DNA of 8,744 nt, taken from the NCBI GenBank assembly GCA_900544455.1, contig UQVJ01000074.1, positions 1 through 8,744 on the forward strand, written 5' to 3'. Position numbers and translations under genes: made by a program. Positions 7,198 through 8,744 of this stretch are shown here, one piece after another. Source of the DNA: an uncultured Eggerthella sp. (GTDB taxonomy: Bacteria > Actinomycetota > Coriobacteriia > Coriobacteriales > Eggerthellaceae). Positions within the stretch are counted from its first letter, which is position 1; every line of letters starts with the position of its first letter. The notes beneath the pieces are model-generated. The model searched no databases and was not told where the DNA came from. It saw only the letters and a program-made list of their open reading frames with translations.

Positions 7198-7965
7198 ATG
7201 AAGAAAGTATCACGTGAAAAGGCGGCGTTGGTAGTGTTTTTCCTGCTGGGGTTTTCCGTCCTTACCATAGCCATTGCCTACATCTGCAACTTGGGCCACT
7301 CCTTGAATGTTGCTGCCAGCTCCATCGATGATGCTGCTGGAAGCTTGGATGGCTATACGGCGCTGGTATACGAGGGGACTGCTGAAAACCATCGCGAAAC
7401 AGTGGTTGACACTACAGGTGTGAAAGATGACAAATTGACGCCACGCTCCCTCAACAGAGAATCAACTCAGAAAAGCGAGGAAAAAAAGGGCGAGCTCAGC
7501 GCTTCCCAGGCATCGGACGTTGCCAAGGAAGGGGAAGGCGAAAACTCGGTGTCGCTCTTTTCGCTGCGTTGCTCATATGTGGAAAAGCAGGCAAGCGTGA
7601 TCGTGGTTGACGTTGCCGATTTGGGCCGGTACAACGAGCGCACCGTTGTGCGTGCGGACGGTCGCACGTTCGGTTTCCTCTCTATCGATGAGGTAACGGC
7701 GCAGCAAAGCTATTTCGCCAAGCGCGTTGCCGACTACAAGAAACTTGGCGTTGACATGGTTGTGTGCGTAACGAAGGATCTTTCGCTTCTGGATAATTAT
7801 GCAGGTGCCACCATCGTCATATCGAGCCAAGATGAGGGCCTTTCTTCTCACGGCGCTTCGGTGAAAGGCGTGTTCTATGACGATGCGGCCATGGTAGGGC
7901 AGGTGGGAACCGTGCTGATATCCCCCTCTCGAACCATTACCGCCAAGGACGTTTCTTCACTCTAG
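7198..7965 (+). CDS. Membrane-anchored protein of unknown function after uvrA
   Basis: A 255-aa protein I cannot assign to a named family. Residues 9-31 form one hydrophobic helix after a Lys/Arg-rich start (MKKVSREK), so it is probably a signal anchor with the rest outside the membrane; there is no lipobox. Residues ~75-117 are a charged, low-complexity linker rich in Lys, Glu and Ser. The C-terminal domain (~118-255) alternates predicted strands and helices: ASVIVVDVADL, then RTFGFLSIDEVT, then LGVDMVVCVTKDL, then ATIVISSQDEG. The order and spacing recall calcineurin-like metallophosphoesterases or 5'-nucleotidases, whose matching motifs are LLLDAGD, kIGviGlt, GvDvIvaLtH and vDvIisGHtH. Here the metal-binding Asp/His residues are mostly replaced, so it may be a catalytically dead relative; this is inference from pattern. 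ATG 7198 has only a weak GGG upstream, and translation may depend on uvrA, which ends 21 bases before. I recall similar proteins in Coriobacteriia but cannot verify it. Confidence 0.8.
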   Translation: MKKVSREKAALVVFFLLGFSVLTIAIAYICNLGHSLNVAASSIDDAAGSLDGYTALVYEGTAENHRETVVDTTGVKDDKLTPRSLNRESTQKSEEKKGELSASQASDVAKEGEGENSVSLFSLRCSYVEKQASVIVVDVADLGRYNERTVVRADGRTFGFLSIDEVTAQQSYFAKRVADYKKLGVDMVVCVTKDLSLLDNYAGATIVISSQDEGLSSHGASVKGVFYDDAAMVGQVGTVLISPSRTITAKDVSSL

Positions 7966-8029
7966 GACGCACCGATTCCCCGTTCGTGCCGCCTGACGAC
8001 CGTTGGGCGAATGAAAAGAAAGAAGATTC

Positions 8030-8050
8030 ATGCACCTTTCTGCGTTTTTT
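8030..8050 (+). terminator. Weak intrinsic terminator after the uvrA transcript
   Basis: ATGCA (8030-8034) can pair with TGCGT (8041-8045), including one G-T pair, around a six-base loop (CCTTTC), and is followed by T5 (8046-8050). The stem is short, so termination would be weak. It lies 64 bases after the end of the preceding gene and just before the tRNA promoter, which is a sensible place. No stronger hairpin is visible in 7966-8060. Confidence 0.35.
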
Positions 8051-8059
8051 GCATTGTGA

Positions 8060-8088
8060 GTTACAACTGCAAAGTGATTTGTTATCAT
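8060..8088 (+). promoter_or_regulatory. Candidate promoter for tRNA-Leu (and possibly sstT)
   Basis: GTTACA (8060-8065, four of six matches to the -35 consensus) and TATCAT (8083-8088, five of six matches to the -10 consensus) are separated by 17 bases. Transcription would start near 8095, giving a precursor leader of about 40 bases before the mature tRNA. No other promoter is recognisable between the tRNA and sstT, so this one may serve both. Confidence 0.5.
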
Positions 8089-8135
8089 AGCGAAGTTGTC
8101 GCCCTGGACGGGTGGCAAACGTCGCGTACCAAAAT

Positions 8136-8221
8136 GCGGGTGTGGCGGAATTGGCAGACGCGCCAGGTTTAGGTTCTGGTGGGCAACCCCCGTGAAGGTT
8201 CAAGTCCTTTCGCCCGCACCA
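8136..8221 (+). tRNA. tRNA-Leu, anticodon UAG, with encoded CCA
   Basis: The 86-base sequence folds as a class II tRNA. The acceptor stem GCGGGTG (8136-8142) pairs with CGCCCGC (8211-8217) with one G-T pair. The anticodon stem CCAGG (8163-8167) pairs with TCTGG (8175-8179) around loop TTTAGGT, with anticodon TAG at 8170-8172, reading CUN leucine codons. A long variable arm follows (about 8180-8193), as expected for leucine. The T-stem GAAGG (8194-8198) and CCTTT (8206-8210) enclose TTCAAGT, whose first T (8199) is position 54, the base methylated by TrmFO. The discriminator is A (8218), and CCA (8219-8221) is encoded in the gene. Confidence 0.97.
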
Positions 8222-8301
8222 TTCCCGTTCGAGTCCTGCCGGGACCGTGCGGCTGGGATGCGCGTCGAAGTACGGGCGCGCGCGAGAAAAGGAGAATCAC
8301 C
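8222..8301 (+). other. GC-rich spacer between tRNA-Leu and sstT
   Basis: This 80-base stretch holds an inverted repeat, TCCCG (8223-8227) with CGGGA (8240-8244), without a following T-tract. It also holds a 10-base segment, GTTCGAGTCC (8227-8236), that differs by one base from the tRNA T-arm sequence GTTCAAGTCC (8198-8207). An alternating GC run lies near 8274-8283. The sstT ribosome site AAGGAG is at 8289-8294. I see no promoter and no convincing terminator, so the tRNA and sstT may share a transcript. Confidence 0.5.
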
Positions 8302-8744
8302 TTGGCAGTCCCCGCAGTATTCAGGAAGTACAACGAGATCAGCCTTATCAAGCGCATTCTCGTTGGCCTTGCCATCGGCATTGTCTTGGCGCTGCTCGTT
8401 CCGAATGTGCAGCCTTGGACCGACATCATCACGCTTCTGGGCTCGCTGTTCGTCGGCGCTTTGAAGGCCGTCGCTCCCGTGCTCGTGTTCTTCCTGGTCA
8501 TCAGTGCCCTTTGCAACGCCCATGGCGCCGGCACCATGAAGACCGTCGTCGTGCTCTATGTCATCAGCACGCTTGTCGCGGCCATTGTCGCCCTCATCGG
8601 CAGCGAGATCTTCCCGACCACCCTTACCCTCGACACCTCGTCCATGGTGGAGCAGGCCGCGCCCGAGGGCATCGGAGAAGTGCTCACCACGCTGCTCATG
8701 AACATCGTGGCCAACCCGGTGGACGCGCTCATGAACGCCAACTA
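8302..8744 (+). CDS. sstT: Serine/threonine:sodium symporter SstT, 3' end beyond the window
   Basis: SstT is an inner-membrane carrier of the dicarboxylate/amino acid:cation symporter (DAACS) family that imports serine and threonine with sodium. The first 147 codons are present and the frame is open to the window end. The full protein is about 410 aa, so roughly a third is seen. The match is strong: ISLIKRILVGLAIGIVLA (13-30), LLGSLFVGALKAVAPVLVFF (45-64) and NIVANPVDALMNAN (134-147) line up with the E. coli SstT segments LLGTLFVGALKAVAPVLV and SMVSNPIDALLKGN. Hydrophobic helices lie at about 16-34, 42-71 and 81-103. The start is TTG 8302, chosen because AAGGAG (8289-8294) lies 7 bases upstream and the N terminus then aligns with the family; no in-frame ATG occurs before residue 79. 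Codon choice is unlike the other genes: about 23 of 147 codons end in A or T, clearly fewer than in dprA or the gene after uvrA. This may reflect high expression or a different origin. Confidence 0.93.
   Translation, partial: MAVPAVFRKYNEISLIKRILVGLAIGIVLALLVPNVQPWTDIITLLGSLFVGALKAVAPVLVFFLVISALCNAHGAGTMKTVVVLYVISTLVAAIVALIGSEIFPTTLTLDTSSMVEQAAPEGIGEVLTTLLMNIVANPVDALMNAN

Noticed and set aside
8096..8464. Plus-strand open frame of 122 codons across the tRNA-Leu gene
   Set aside because: Its core (GCGGIGRRARFRF ... VQVLSPAP) is the translation of tRNA-Leu itself, a well-known source of spurious proteins. The real content is the tRNA and the start of sstT in another frame.
8169..8537. Minus-strand open frame of 122 codons ending in AKGLEPSRGLPTRT
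   Set aside because: This ending is the antisense translation of the tRNA and recurs as a false protein in many genomes. The rest is antisense to sstT.
1..8744. CRISPR array, insertion sequence or defence system
   Set aside because: No spaced repeat array, transposase or inverted terminal repeats are visible on either strand, and all sizeable conserved frames are accounted for by the listed genes.

Overview
The window looks like a contig from a mid-to-high-GC Gram-positive bacterium. It is most likely an actinobacterial relative of the Coriobacteriia (Eggerthella/Slackia type). That placement rests on remembered resemblance of the DprA, UvrA and post-uvrA proteins and on codon choice, not on a search. 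The first 36 bases are Illumina adapter, so the true genomic sequence starts at about base 37, at a contig end.

Layout: (1) 37-1011, dprA on the plus strand, possibly missing its 5' end at the contig edge. (2) 1080-1622, a minus-strand gene for a small membrane protein with an N-terminal zinc ribbon, convergent with dprA and divergent from trmFO. A nested hairpin lies between the convergent ends and a 119-bp divergent promoter region lies on the other side. (3) 1742-4148, a tight two-gene unit, trmFO then a XerC/XerD-type tyrosine recombinase, separated by one base. trmFO has no Shine-Dalgarno sequence and a -10-like hexamer 7 bases before its ATG, so it may be leaderless. (4) 4149-4272, a spacer with inverted and direct repeats and a promoter for uvrA. 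(5) 4273-7965, uvrA (967 aa, complete) followed after 21 bases by a gene for a membrane-anchored protein of unknown function. Its C-terminal domain looks to me like a metallophosphoesterase-type fold without its metal ligands. (6) 7966-8301, a weak terminator, a promoter, tRNA-Leu(UAG) with encoded CCA, and a GC-rich spacer. (7) 8302-8744, the first 147 codons of sstT, a sodium/serine-threonine symporter starting at TTG and cut by the window end.

Functionally this is mostly housekeeping: handling of incoming single-stranded DNA (DprA), tRNA T-loop methylation (TrmFO), chromosome dimer resolution (Xer), nucleotide excision repair (UvrA), a tRNA and amino-acid uptake. dprA, trmFO and xer are commonly close together in Gram-positive genomes, often with topA. 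Here topA is not between dprA and trmFO, and the zinc-ribbon gene sits there instead.

I found no evidence of an undescribed multi-gene system, phage, CRISPR array or insertion sequence. The items most worth following up are the adapter contamination, the uncharacterised protein after uvrA, the zinc-ribbon protein, the possible leaderless trmFO, and the tRNA-Leu/sstT junction with its change in codon usage.
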